This document shows positions 28,631 to 37,811 of a DNA stretch of 64,000 nucleotides, one piece after another (positions within the stretch are counted from its first letter, which is position 1; each line of letters begins with the position of its first letter). Position numbers and translations under genes: made by a program. The stretch lies in the NCBI RefSeq assembly GCF_002803605.1, contig NZ_PHRG01000001.1, positions 248,001 to 312,000 on the forward strand, written 5' to 3'. A model generated the notes under the pieces. That model saw only the letters and a list, made by a program, of their open reading frames with translations. It was not told the DNA's origin and ran no database searches. Source of the stretch: Acinetobacter pseudolwoffii (GTDB taxonomy: Bacteria; Pseudomonadota; Gammaproteobacteria; Pseudomonadales; Moraxellaceae).

Positions 28631-31600
28631 TTATTGTAAAATTGGCGGGATACTAGGAATTGGTGGCGGCACAGGTATTGCAAGCTCAGGGCATTGGGCA
28701 ATTGCGATCCAATTAGCTAAACCTTCACGCCATACCATCGTTGCAGAGTTAATCTGTTGCTGCTGCAACATTTCAACTACTTTTGAATGAGGGTATGGTC
28801 CAAAGTTTTGCCCATTGATCGCAATATGATATTGATACTGGGGTTGCTGCAAAATTGGGGGTGGCATTGCGCCTGGAGTAGGTGGAGGTGTCATACCAGG
28901 CATCGCAAATGTCGCTATTGGTACTACATCTGCCATGCTATTTTTCACAAGAAGTTGTTCATGTATTTGTAGGATACTTGGTGACATATTCATCACCCAC
29001 TTCAGGCGTCGACCTTTATTTGGTTCGCGAATTTCATCCTGATATGCATCTTCATCTGAATCTTTGAGTACTTCAGCCCATTTTTCCATTTCTTCGCGAT
29101 ATTCAGTTAATTCATATGCACGCTCGATCAATTCTTGAGGAATTTCCTTACGCTCAGCTAATTCGATCAGCTCTTTCTTTAATTCTTTTGCAATAGCACA
29201 TGCAAAACCGACATGTTCAACTTGCGCACCCGTTTCATTTTGAACAAGACGAGGGGTATAAATCTCTCGTTCATAATGATCAACTAATGCAATTAGCATT
29301 GTTAAATTTGCATCACTGAGTGATTTAAATTTCTGCTGCACTTGATCATAAATGTTATCACGGTAAGTCTGAGGTAAACCATTTAAACGGAAACCACGTT
29401 CATTGCCTAAGCGACGCACATCGCCACGTGCGACCGCAAATTCATACTGCCCACTTGGAATCAAGCCTGGAACGTCACAACGTTTTAAAACACCCAACAT
29501 CACTGCTTTTAAGTAGCATTTAAAATCATCAGCCAAGCTGTTTAATTCATCAGGTGTTGGTGCATATGGATGCTTGAATCGTGTTGAGTCAATATGCGTA
29601 TGTAGTGGTGTTCTTTCACTTTCTTTACGGTAACTAGTACGCCAAGTCTCAATACCCCGTAAAATCGTAAGAGGAATACCTGATAGCTCGACATAGCAGA
29701 CTGCTCGACCAGGTTCTCCGGTTTCGACAATCGACAATGCTTGAGCATTTAAGCCTAAACCACTTGGAATACATCCCGTCAGTTCATGTTTGTACTTTTT
29801 GCTAAATTGATCTGCACCATTCACACCGATAAAACATTTGAAACGGTCTGGTGGTGGGGTGAAATCACCGCCCATTTTGGCATCAACCCAAGGCATGGCA
29901 CGCTGTAACCACTCAGTAAATACATTCTGACGTTCAACTACACTCATATTTTCAAGTGCTTTATACAATGCATCTTCTTCTTGATCATTTTGTTCAAAAA
30001 TAACTAGACGACGCTCTGCCATGCGAATAATTTTAAGCAATAATGGTGTTTGCTGATCCGGGTCAACAAGAATTTTAAATAGCTCTTTTGAACCACCAAA
30101 ATCCTTAAATGCTTCAGCCGCCCATTCACACATTAAACGAGGATCTATTTCACGCTCTTTTACATCGTCAGTTTCAATAATTTGTAAAGTTGCATGCTTG
30201 GTACGAATTTGTTGATGAATCACTTCGCGATCGTGATCAAGACGTTTCATCATATCTATGACAGACTCTTGACCACTTTGCAGGTCACCCATCACACCAT
30301 TCCAAATTGTTTTTCCACTTTCATCCACACCCAAACTGTTACCTAACCAGTTTGAAATATCTTGCATCAGTTCAATGGCTTCTAAAGCTGCTTTTGCACG
30401 CAGGTGGAAAGAAAGAATATTTGCGATATCTTTACGCAGGTTATCCAACACTGCACGAGCTTGCTCTTCTTTATTCCCACCACCAAATATAGCTAAAAGC
30501 CCTTTACCCTTTGTTTCTTCTAAATCTTTCAGTTGCTTTTCATATTCATAAGTCAATAAGGCATCTTTAATCGCAGTATAACGATTGGCTGAATTTTTGA
30601 GCTGTAATGTAATACCTGAGTTAGCATTTTCAATACGGTCTTTAATTTGTTCGACTAGCGAAATCACATATTCGAAACCACCTTGTTCGTGATTATCTAA
30701 ATATAAATATAAACGGCTTTCAATATCTTTTTTGAGACTTTCAAATAATGCTTTTCGACGTCGCATGACACGGTCTTCAGCTGTATCTGCCATAGCATCT
30801 GTATTACGAATGACATCACGCATTAAGCTTTGCATTGTTTTGCGGACTTCATTTGCCCACTGTTCACGATCAATAATACTGATTTCACTAATACGCTGAC
30901 TAACACGCTGACGTGTTTCTTCTGCGATATCTACTTCGACACCGTTCTGACCTGAGCGTAATAAAATATCTACAATTTCTAAATCCATAAATTCGGTATT
31001 TAACTCACGAATTTCTGGATTTTTTAATGTCGCAGCTGAAAACTCAGGAAGGTTATTAAATGGCACCAAATTGAGATTCATATTTTCGGCCATGAATGCA
31101 TCACGCTTTTTTTCACTCGCCCGGTTAGCAGCAGGATTTGCGCTTGCTACACCAAAGAAGGCTTTAAGCATGTCCGCTGCCAAACTGTACGCATATTCAT
31201 CATAGCGAGCACGACCAAGTGTGTCCAAAGTCGATTGACCAAATGCTGAATATGCACATGAATAATTCAATTTCATGTCACCAAAACGCCCTGTTGGTAC
31301 AGGTGGTGCAAACATATGAATTTTATGTTGACGTTGATTTACTGCAACCGAACGTTTACGGTTGGCAAAGTCAGCAGAACGAAAATCCTCGAACAAAGTA
31401 TCCGCAATCATTGAATACACGTCATTCATATTGTCCGTATGCTGGCGTGCGAGGTTACCGGAATCAATTAAATGAACTTCATCATACGGCTTCGATGCAA
31501 GCTGTGGACGATCATAATCATCCCATTTTTCAACATACTTTGAATGCCCAACCATTGCAGATTCAACTTCCATCAACGCTGCATAAGCATTGGCCTCAGT

Positions 31601-32353
31601 ACGTGCTTTATTGGCACTTGAATAACCCGTCGGTAAGAACAACATCAACTCTACATCAGCAGCTTCAACTTCGTTGCTTGCTACCCATTTAGATAACCAC
31701 CCCATATCCAAAAATGAACCTGATCCTGTACCACCCGCCACAGAACCCAAAACCACGATACGGAATTTACTTGTATCCAGCTGTAGATTTAATTTTCTCA
31801 GCATGTCATCGCGTGATAAACCTGCTTTTAATGTATTTAATTTTGAGCGAATTTTGTCACGTGTTTTTGGATATTTATCAAAGAAATATAAACGTGATAC
31901 AGATCGAATCTGTCCCGCACCTTTTGCAGGATCAATGCCTAATTCACGAATTTTTCTCGGTGTTAACGGTAACCAATTTTGAATATGAGGATAACGACTC
32001 AGTGATGCATCATCACGGCTATATTTCTCAATATCAAAAGACTCTACAATTTTTTCATCATCCGTAAACTTGACTAAGTTATATTGCAAATCTTCAGTTT
32101 GTGCACGGCCACTATCAATAATTGCACCCTGATCTAAGTCAAAATGCATAAATTGTGCAATTGGAAACTGTGATAAGTTTTCTAAGCGAACATTATCACT
32201 GCCCCAACTTGCATTTAGAATACGACGACGTACACGCATCATCACTTCCATACCTGTACCACCGACACCAATATAAAGTGTTGGGCGGAGTTTTACGGTC
32301 TGCTCTGCTGCTTTGGCTGCAGTGCCTGTGTTGACATTTTGCGTGTCCGTCAT
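28631..32353 (-). CDS. Tubulin/FtsZ-like GTPase with C-terminal GYF domain
   Basis: A 1240-residue protein of the bacterial tubulin-like (Tubulin_2, FtsZ-like) group. The first glycine loop is YIGVGGTGMEVMMRVRR (residues 27-43). The tubulin signature is GSVAGGTGSGSF (203-214), the phosphate-binding T4 loop. Residues about 480-760 are charged and helical, probably an extended coiled region. After a proline-rich linker a GYF_2-type domain lies at 1174-1224 (NGQNFGPYPHSKVVEML, WREGLANWIAI). It is far longer than FtsZ (about 380). Such proteins have been proposed to act in membrane remodelling, which is not shown for this one. Its neighbours are envelope proteins. Confidence 0.85.
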   Translation of the reverse strand: MTDTQNVNTGTAAKAAEQTVKLRPTLYIGVGGTGMEVMMRVRRRILNASWGSDNVRLENLSQFPIAQFMHFDLDQGAIIDSGRAQTEDLQYNLVKFTDDEKIVESFDIEKYSRDDASLSRYPHIQNWLPLTPRKIRELGIDPAKGAGQIRSVSRLYFFDKYPKTRDKIRSKLNTLKAGLSRDDMLRKLNLQLDTSKFRIVVLGSVAGGTGSGSFLDMGWLSKWVASNEVEAADVELMLFLPTGYSSANKARTEANAYAALMEVESAMVGHSKYVEKWDDYDRPQLASKPYDEVHLIDSGNLARQHTDNMNDVYSMIADTLFEDFRSADFANRKRSVAVNQRQHKIHMFAPPVPTGRFGDMKLNYSCAYSAFGQSTLDTLGRARYDEYAYSLAADMLKAFFGVASANPAANRASEKKRDAFMAENMNLNLVPFNNLPEFSAATLKNPEIRELNTEFMDLEIVDILLRSGQNGVEVDIAEETRQRVSQRISEISIIDREQWANEVRKTMQSLMRDVIRNTDAMADTAEDRVMRRRKALFESLKKDIESRLYLYLDNHEQGGFEYVISLVEQIKDRIENANSGITLQLKNSANRYTAIKDALLTYEYEKQLKDLEETKGKGLLAIFGGGNKEEQARAVLDNLRKDIANILSFHLRAKAALEAIELMQDISNWLGNSLGVDESGKTIWNGVMGDLQSGQESVIDMMKRLDHDREVIHQQIRTKHATLQIIETDDVKEREIDPRLMCEWAAEAFKDFGGSKELFKILVDPDQQTPLLLKIIRMAERRLVIFEQNDQEEDALYKALENMSVVERQNVFTEWLQRAMPWVDAKMGGDFTPPPDRFKCFIGVNGADQFSKKYKHELTGCIPSGLGLNAQALSIVETGEPGRAVCYVELSGIPLTILRGIETWRTSYRKESERTPLHTHIDSTRFKHPYAPTPDELNSLADDFKCYLKAVMLGVLKRCDVPGLIPSGQYEFAVARGDVRRLGNERGFRLNGLPQTYRDNIYDQVQQKFKSLSDANLTMLIALVDHYEREIYTPRLVQNETGAQVEHVGFACAIAKELKKELIELAERKEIPQELIERAYELTEYREEMEKWAEVLKDSDEDAYQDEIREPNKGRRLKWVMNMSPSILQIHEQLLVKNSMADVVPIATFAMPGMTPPPTPGAMPPPILQQPQYQYHIAINGQNFGPYPHSKVVEMLQQQQINSATMVWREGLANWIAIAQCPELAIPVPPPIPSIPPILQ

Positions 32354-32405
32354 TTTCTTCCCCTATTTTTGCTTATTTTTTAATTACTTAACTTATATTC
32401 AGTGC

Positions 32406-32816
32406 TTAAGCACGGCTTGATGTGAATGCCAGGACAGCACTTAGCAATGCAACAACACCTAATGGCCCCAAAATAAGCAGAGATAAGAATTTCACTGGAT
32501 TGACTGCTGCCAAGACTGCACCAATGGCAACTGCAGCAAGGAAAATAAATAACCACCAACCTGCCATACTTGCTTTGCTCGGAGAAATACGTTTTTTTAC
32601 CAAACTATTGCTGAAACCACGTTTTGCAAAAAAGAAAGCGATGAGAAGAACAACGATAATTCCTCCAGCAATCATGAGATCGCGAGAACCAGTTTCTTCT
32701 TGAACTGTTGGAACATTCACTGCTTGAACAGTTTGCGCTACTGTAGCTGTTTCAGTTTGAGCTTGTTCATCTGCTGTTGGTAAAACAAAACCGTTATTTG
32801 TATTTGACTCTGACAT
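32406..32816 (-). CDS. Three-helix membrane protein of the tubulin-like array
   Basis: A 136-residue protein. It has a soluble, Thr/Gln/Ala-rich N-terminus (TETATVAQTVQAVNVPT), then three hydrophobic segments (LMIAGGIIVVLLIAFFFA, AGWWLFIFLAAVAIGAVLAA, LSLLILGPLGVVALLSAVLA). A basic loop (KKRISPSK) between helices 1 and 2 would face the cytoplasm. It lies 52 bases before the tubulin-like gene and 32 after the VWA-like gene, so it is part of the operon and could be the membrane anchor. No family recognised. Confidence 0.75.
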   Translation of the reverse strand: MSESNTNNGFVLPTADEQAQTETATVAQTVQAVNVPTVQEETGSRDLMIAGGIIVVLLIAFFFAKRGFSNSLVKKRISPSKASMAGWWLFIFLAAVAIGAVLAAVNPVKFLSLLILGPLGVVALLSAVLAFTSSRA

Positions 32817-32848
32817 ATATCCCCCTGGATGTTTATTAAACTTACTAT

Positions 32849-34312
32849 TTAACGAAGTATTACACTAAATTTTTTATCTATAACTTGAACAGATGCGTCT
32901 GAAATACCACGTTTCACAATCGCAATTTCTTCCCCTGAATCACCATAAACACTCATCTTGGAAAATGGTTTTAATTGGATGGTTTGTTTTTTCAAGCCAT
33001 TAACCCAAACATCGTATTTTTTACGTTTTGAACTCAATGCCAAAGCCAAAATGCCGAATACAAGTGCCAATAAAACCCCTGCAATCATGACTACAACTGG
33101 CCATAATGGATATTGCAAACGGAATTGCACAGGAATTGTGGCTGTGGAAGACTGAATACTTTGTGGTGCAACAAAGACATCCGATAAGGGGTCACTAGGA
33201 AATAAATTTTGCAAATTCTGTTTAAAATCTTCAGATAAGCTCAGCTTCTGCTCATACAGAGTCACGTCAATATTGGCAGGAATCGTAACTGCCTTACCCA
33301 TTGCCTTAAACACTTCCCAAGACCATGGAGACACAATTAAATGCGAAGGAATTGGCACTTGAAATTCTAGCTTCGTGTTGTCTTTGGTCATCAAACGAAT
33401 ATCTGATTCAGAAATCTGAATCGGTGCTTGCATACCATTGGCCAATCTCAACTTTGCTTCAACGCGTGTTGCAGCAATGTTGTAAGGATAAAATTTGTTT
33501 TTTAGATCTGCTGTTAGCTTCAGTTCAGGAATAACATCTTTAGGTTCTAAATTAAAAACCAAGGTTTTTTGATCAGATGCTAAAGAAGCATGAATCGTAG
33601 ACGAGTTTTTCACACCTGTTGGAATGAGTTGAACTGGTTCTTTGTCTAAAGGTTTTAACAATGCAGGTTGCTGGGTGAAAACCTTTTCCATTTGACCTGA
33701 TTGAACCAAATGATTTAATTCAGTTTCAGCCTGATCACCATAAGCCAGGGCATAAACCATTAAGCCAGATGCATTAAAATGTTGTCCTTGCACAGGCATT
33801 TTTAATGGATATGCCATAACTTTGTTAATGGCAGGATCTAAATGTACCAGCTCATAGAATTCTTTATTGCGCTCAGCCGTAGCCGCATCATTATTTGGAC
33901 TATTTTTATTGTTAGTAAAAATCCAAATAATGCCTGACTTTTTCGCAAATGGACCTGTAATCGTGGCAACGACAGCTTCTTTAAAATCGGTATCTGCATA
34001 GGCTTTATCAGATTTTTTCGCGATGCTCTGTTGGCTTAATTGCTGACTAATATTTTGTTTACCGGCGCCTCGATAAATCACCGTAGGTGATTTAGACACA
34101 GCATTGCTTTGGTTAAACATTGCTACCGCAATAGTGTCACTCGGTTGCGTGACGGTTTGAACCACAGCATTTACAAGTGGTTTTAATTGCGAGTTTTGAT
34201 CTTGGTAAAAGGGTTCCATCCAACCAGAGTTTTGGACTAAAAATGCATGTTGTCCTGCACAAGTCAAAGATGATATAAGGCTAACTAAAGCCATTAATCC
34301 TATTTTCTTCAT
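32849..34312 (-). CDS. VWA-like membrane protein
   Basis: A 487-residue protein with a signal peptide (LMALVSLISSLTCAG), a VWA-like domain starting HAFLVQNSGWMEPF, and a segment GIIWIFTNNKNS where VWA domains carry their fourth strand. The MIDAS DxSxS is replaced by QNSGW, so metal binding through the first Asp is lost. A beta-rich region follows, then one membrane helix (residues about 412-437) and a cytoplasmic tail (YDVWVNGLKKQTIQLKPF). The start overlaps the preceding stop (ATGA). VWA proteins beside tubulin-like proteins are a known gene neighbourhood. Confidence 0.78.
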   Translation of the reverse strand: MKKIGLMALVSLISSLTCAGQHAFLVQNSGWMEPFYQDQNSQLKPLVNAVVQTVTQPSDTIAVAMFNQSNAVSKSPTVIYRGAGKQNISQQLSQQSIAKKSDKAYADTDFKEAVVATITGPFAKKSGIIWIFTNNKNSPNNDAATAERNKEFYELVHLDPAINKVMAYPLKMPVQGQHFNASGLMVYALAYGDQAETELNHLVQSGQMEKVFTQQPALLKPLDKEPVQLIPTGVKNSSTIHASLASDQKTLVFNLEPKDVIPELKLTADLKNKFYPYNIAATRVEAKLRLANGMQAPIQISESDIRLMTKDNTKLEFQVPIPSHLIVSPWSWEVFKAMGKAVTIPANIDVTLYEQKLSLSEDFKQNLQNLFPSDPLSDVFVAPQSIQSSTATIPVQFRLQYPLWPVVVMIAGVLLALVFGILALALSSKRKKYDVWVNGLKKQTIQLKPFSKMSVYGDSGEEIAIVKRGISDASVQVIDKKFSVILR

Positions 34313-35796
34313 GCAGCAAGCTCCCAGCCTAAGATTTCAGTTAAGCTAGGGTTATAAAAATACAAAATGTTTTGATGAATAAAGAATCTTGACTGCAACG
34401 GCTTTTCAACTTGAACACGATGAAAATCTATGAGCCCATCATGCGTATCTATAAATAGCATAATATCCTGTTTAGACTCATCTGCAAGTTTCTGCTCAAT
34501 ACCTATATTTGTATCTGTATCAAAACTAAAACCTAAAATTAGTTGGTGCTTTTCATCCTCAATAAGTGGAACCGTAAAACGATGTGTTGGTTCAACACCA
34601 ACTTTTTCTTTCCAAATATCTTTTACGTCAAGTTTGTCACCCAGGTAGAATTTTGAAAAGCCAGTGGTAAAACGAAATAAAGAAGGTTGTACATGTGGTT
34701 TTTCTGCATCGAGCTCGATATAACACCAAGGTCCTTTCTCAGCATTCTGACTTGTACAGAATTGGTAGAAATTACCTTTTCTATCATCATAAGGTGCGCC
34801 AAAACGAAAATCAGGCTTATATCCTGGTATCCACATCTCGTAAACGACCCTTAGCTCTTGATTATCAAGCCCCTCAAATTTTAAAATCAACTGGCCTGAT
34901 TTACCAATCCAAATAATACGTCTATTGTCATACACTACTTTTTCAAAATAAATTTCTGATGCTGGATTATTTACTACTACTGATGTCTGCCGAGTAAGTA
35001 CATCAACAACCTGCAGCTGATTATTGATCAACATTGGTTGTAATATTTTTTTATTCCAATATACAGGCATACCCAAACATGGATTATGTTCAGTCACATA
35101 CTGCGTCTGATATCTCAACGATAACCCATCAATAATAACTCGTGCCAAACCAGCTTTAGTCGGAATATATAAATGAGGTGTTCCATCTGCACTCATAACA
35201 CCTAAAAGGTGTAAATATTCTTCTATTGGTTCTGGGCAGCGCTCTAAACGCGGACCTTGATTACTTAAATCTAGCCATTCATTATTATATTGGCTCCAAA
35301 TTGATAGACTTCCATTTACTTTATTCAATGCTATTAGCTGAGGAATATCTGTACCTGTTTTAATAGACACAAATTCAAAAATTCCTCTTGGCGGCATTTT
35401 AATTTTCAGTAGCGCATCATTACTGACATCAGGTTTACGTTCTAATTCTTTGAGTTGGCTACTCAATTGCAAGCCGTGATTATCCACATATTGACGACCA
35501 TCATCATAATGTAAACTTTGCCCATAAGGTGCAAGCCAATATGAATCTGAATTGATTTTTGCTTTTTCTAGACGCTTACCCGTTTCAGGATCATACAAAA
35601 ATTCAGAAGGATACATTTTCGCACCCAAACTTGGCAAATTAAGTAATTGCTTAACAAAGTGAGGATTCACATGATCTGCAATTCTTAAATTCGGCGTATT
35701 TTTTAAGGTATAACCGACTTTGTCATCTTGAACCCAAGTTCCGGATGCTAAATTCCACACTACTTTATCCTGATTATGAATCAAGACACACCCCAT
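34309..35796 (-). CDS. Unknown large protein, first gene of the tubulin-like array
   Basis: A 495-residue protein with no clear signal peptide or membrane helix, so probably cytoplasmic. Short beta-strand-like repeats through the middle (PQLIALNKVNGSLSIWSQYN, TPHLYIPTKAGLARVIIDGL, RRIIWIGKSGQLILKFEGL) suggest a beta-propeller. The last part (DTHDGLIDFHRVQ) is similar. I recognise no family. It heads the operon; its start lacks a strong ribosome site, and 35797-36200 is AT-rich and should carry the promoter. It overlaps the VWA-like gene by 4 bases. Confidence 0.7.
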   Translation of the reverse strand: MGCVLIHNQDKVVWNLASGTWVQDDKVGYTLKNTPNLRIADHVNPHFVKQLLNLPSLGAKMYPSEFLYDPETGKRLEKAKINSDSYWLAPYGQSLHYDDGRQYVDNHGLQLSSQLKELERKPDVSNDALLKIKMPPRGIFEFVSIKTGTDIPQLIALNKVNGSLSIWSQYNNEWLDLSNQGPRLERCPEPIEEYLHLLGVMSADGTPHLYIPTKAGLARVIIDGLSLRYQTQYVTEHNPCLGMPVYWNKKILQPMLINNQLQVVDVLTRQTSVVVNNPASEIYFEKVVYDNRRIIWIGKSGQLILKFEGLDNQELRVVYEMWIPGYKPDFRFGAPYDDRKGNFYQFCTSQNAEKGPWCYIELDAEKPHVQPSLFRFTTGFSKFYLGDKLDVKDIWKEKVGVEPTHRFTVPLIEDEKHQLILGFSFDTDTNIGIEQKLADESKQDIMLFIDTHDGLIDFHRVQVEKPLQSRFFIHQNILYFYNPSLTEILGWELAA

Positions 35797-36208
35797 ATTT
35801 TGAGTTTCTTTTGCAACATTCTAGACAGTTTTTTTTACTTTCAAACTATTTATTTGATTTTTTTTTAATAAAATTAGATAGTTAATATAACCTTAACAAT
35901 GGACAAATATTATTTAACAAAAACTAACAAATTGTTTCATGTTTTATTTGAATTTTCCCATATAACGATTTAGTCAAAATAATCGTTATTACATGAATCA
36001 TGTTTAAGCCAATGACTCCATAATCTGAATTGCTGAATGATTTCGGTGGCTCAATTTATATGCACATAGTGAGATATAGATCTCACATAAAAAACCATTA
36101 ATATTAGGTAATGCTGATCAGTTAAGGAGTTTAGAAATAGACTCTTTAATTTTTTAGTCATTCAAGGCGGAGTATTAATGTTATAAATCAAATTCTTGTA
36201 AATTATTT

Positions 36209-36342
36209 GTTACTTTGGTTTCGCCCAAAGTAACCAAAGGCATTTGTCATCCGCAAAACTCGTCAGCCACCATCGACTAGTAAATTTGTCGCAGAAACAA
36301 TCATTTTTAAATCTAGTCCTGCCTCAAACAGTTGCGGATGAC
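36209..36342. repeat. Nested inverted repeats, probable dispersed element
   Basis: A perfect 10-bp hairpin GTTACTTTGG / CCAAAGTAAC (36209-36234) lies beside a wider inverted repeat, GTCATCCGCAA (36246-36256) and TTGCGGATGAC (36332-36342). The inner arm adds ACTAG/CTAGT-type pairs. It ends close to where the integrase gene is cut off. I have the impression that such sequences recur in Acinetobacter intergenic DNA, but have not checked. Confidence 0.6.
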
Positions 36343-36363
36343 TTTTCTATCTATCAGATATAA

Positions 36364-36935
36364 TTATGAATTTGAAAAAGAAAATCCGTGTGGTGTCTGC
36401 CTGCCTTCATATCCCATACGGCGCAAAGCCATAATAAAAACGGTGTCTGATTTAGGCTTATTCTTATCCGATCTGCTCGGAAATAAATAATCTGAATTGG
36501 TTTGGTAGGTCTGCAATTCTTTTAATATCGTCACTACTTGAGTAGATAAAGGCACAACATGCTCACGCCGTTTCTTCATACGGTGCTCTGGGATATTCCA
36601 TAGCCCTTGTTCAAGGTCGAACTCCTCCCATTTAGCTCCCCTTAACTCAGTAGGTCGGCAAAATAACATTGCTAAAAGCTGCAATCCCATCCGAACATCT
36701 ATAGTTGGATAATTATTGATTGCTCTTAGTAGTGCAGGTAACTCCTGCTCAGTCACATGAGCCATATTTTCTTTTTTGCCTTGTTGTAGGTATTTTTGGA
36801 TGCCTTCCACCGGGTTGTAATCCATTCTCCCAGTTACTTTGGCAAAATCGTATATATCACGACACATAGCACGAACTCGGTTCACCTGCTCATATATACC
36901 CTGCTTCTGCTGAATACTTTTTAAATGATTCATCC
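36364..36935 (-). pseudogene. P4-type integrase, C-terminal fragment
   Basis: This is the catalytic part of a tyrosine recombinase of the P4 type (DUF4102 family). The Arg of the active site lies in CRPTELRGAKWEEFD. The frame is cut just after TPHGF, so the rest (the HxxR box, second His and the Tyr nucleophile) is missing. It is separated from its N-terminal part by an IS element. Removing the IS and one ATT copy restores ...KPIE-WMNHLKS... in frame. Confidence 0.85.
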
Positions 36936-36938
36936 ATT
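36936..36938. repeat. Left target-site duplication of the IS
   Basis: ATT, matched by ATT at 37809-37811. Three-base ANT duplications are characteristic of the ISL2 subgroup of IS5-family elements. Confidence 0.7.
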
Positions 36939-37808
36939 AGATCTCTTGCGAAAGTTAATTTAAGAGCATCCAATTTACCATTCCAGCAATTAAATTCATT
37001 CTTAGACCAAAGCGTTTCCGTCTATTTCTATAGCGTTCTGTTAATATCCGAAAATGTTTAAGTTTGCCGTTGATATGTTCAATTGTGATCCTACGCCGAC
37101 TGATTTCTTGGTTGATCTGTTTTGCTATTTGGGGTAATGATAAATTCTTAGGTTTCTTGATTGGAATGAGTAACTTACTCTTAATCTGATGAAATCCTTT
37201 ATAGGCTAAATCTGCCATGACACAAGGATAAATGACCATCTCCTTCAAATACTTACGCGCAATGTTCAGATCGTGTTTTCTGCCATCTTCAATCTATATA
37301 CTTACAATTTGCTTTAATTTTGGGTTAAAAATGACCTGTGTTTTTAGCGTATGTTTCTTCTTTTTACCGCTATAAAATTTTCTTTGTTTTTTTGGGACGC
37401 TCAATCTGTGACTCAGTGACATCAACAATTATATAATCCTCCTCACTAAACTTTTGATTCCTTTTAAGCAATGCGAAAATCCGTGATTGAATCAGAGCAT
37501 TTTCAACTTTCTGAATCGTACGATTCACATTACTTTCAGCTAGGTTATAGTCGGCGGATAACTCAATTTGAGTTCTATAACAGCGTAAGTAATTTAAAGT
37601 TAATAACAATTGATCCTCTAAACACAACGAATGAGGTCTTCCAGGTTTTTTCTTGGCAAGTTCAGCATGTTGTAACACTGATACCATTTTTAAGAATAAT
37701 GGACGAGGAACTCCAACAAGTCGTTTAAATTCCCCATCATTAAATCTAGTTAAATTTTCATATTTCATGGAACTAGTATAAACAATTTTTTACTTTCGCA
37801 AGAGGTCT
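36939..37808 (-). mobile_element. IS5-family (ISL2-like) insertion sequence, 870 bp
   Basis: Inverted ends begin AGATCTCTTGCGAAAGT (left) and AGACCTCTTGCGAAAGT (right, complement), with one mismatch. The target duplication is ATT. It interrupts the integrase gene. The transposase frame is broken, so the element is probably immobile unless helped in trans. Confidence 0.85.
36955..37768 (-). pseudogene. IS5-family transposase, decayed
   Basis: The N-terminal frame (37768 to 37370) carries the helix-turn-helix part and the first catalytic segment (IIVDVTESQIERPKK). It leaves frame in a run of seven A's at about 37387-37393; with six A's it would continue QRKFYSGKKKKHTLKTQ. A TAG at about 37295 interrupts that frame before IEDGRKHDLN. 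The last part (from 37248) has the C-terminal helix with ITIEHINGKLKHFRIL. One frameshift plus one nonsense mutation inactivate it. Confidence 0.85.
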
Positions 37809-37811
37809 ATT
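37809..37811. repeat. Right target-site duplication of the IS
   Basis: ATT, the second copy of the IS target site, inside the integrase coding sequence. Confidence 0.7.

Noticed and set aside
28552..28701. N-terminal extension of the zinc-ribbon protein
   Set aside because: It would overlap the end of the tubulin-like gene by 71 bases and has no protein-like features; the ATG at 28551 directly precedes the zinc ribbon.
28578..28790. Plus-strand frames opposite the end of the tubulin-like gene
   Set aside because: They are antisense shadows of the proline-rich and GYF-encoding sequence.
37370..37768. Programmed frameshift as the sole explanation for the split transposase
   Set aside because: The downstream frame also contains a TAG stop, so the gene is broken regardless of frameshifting.
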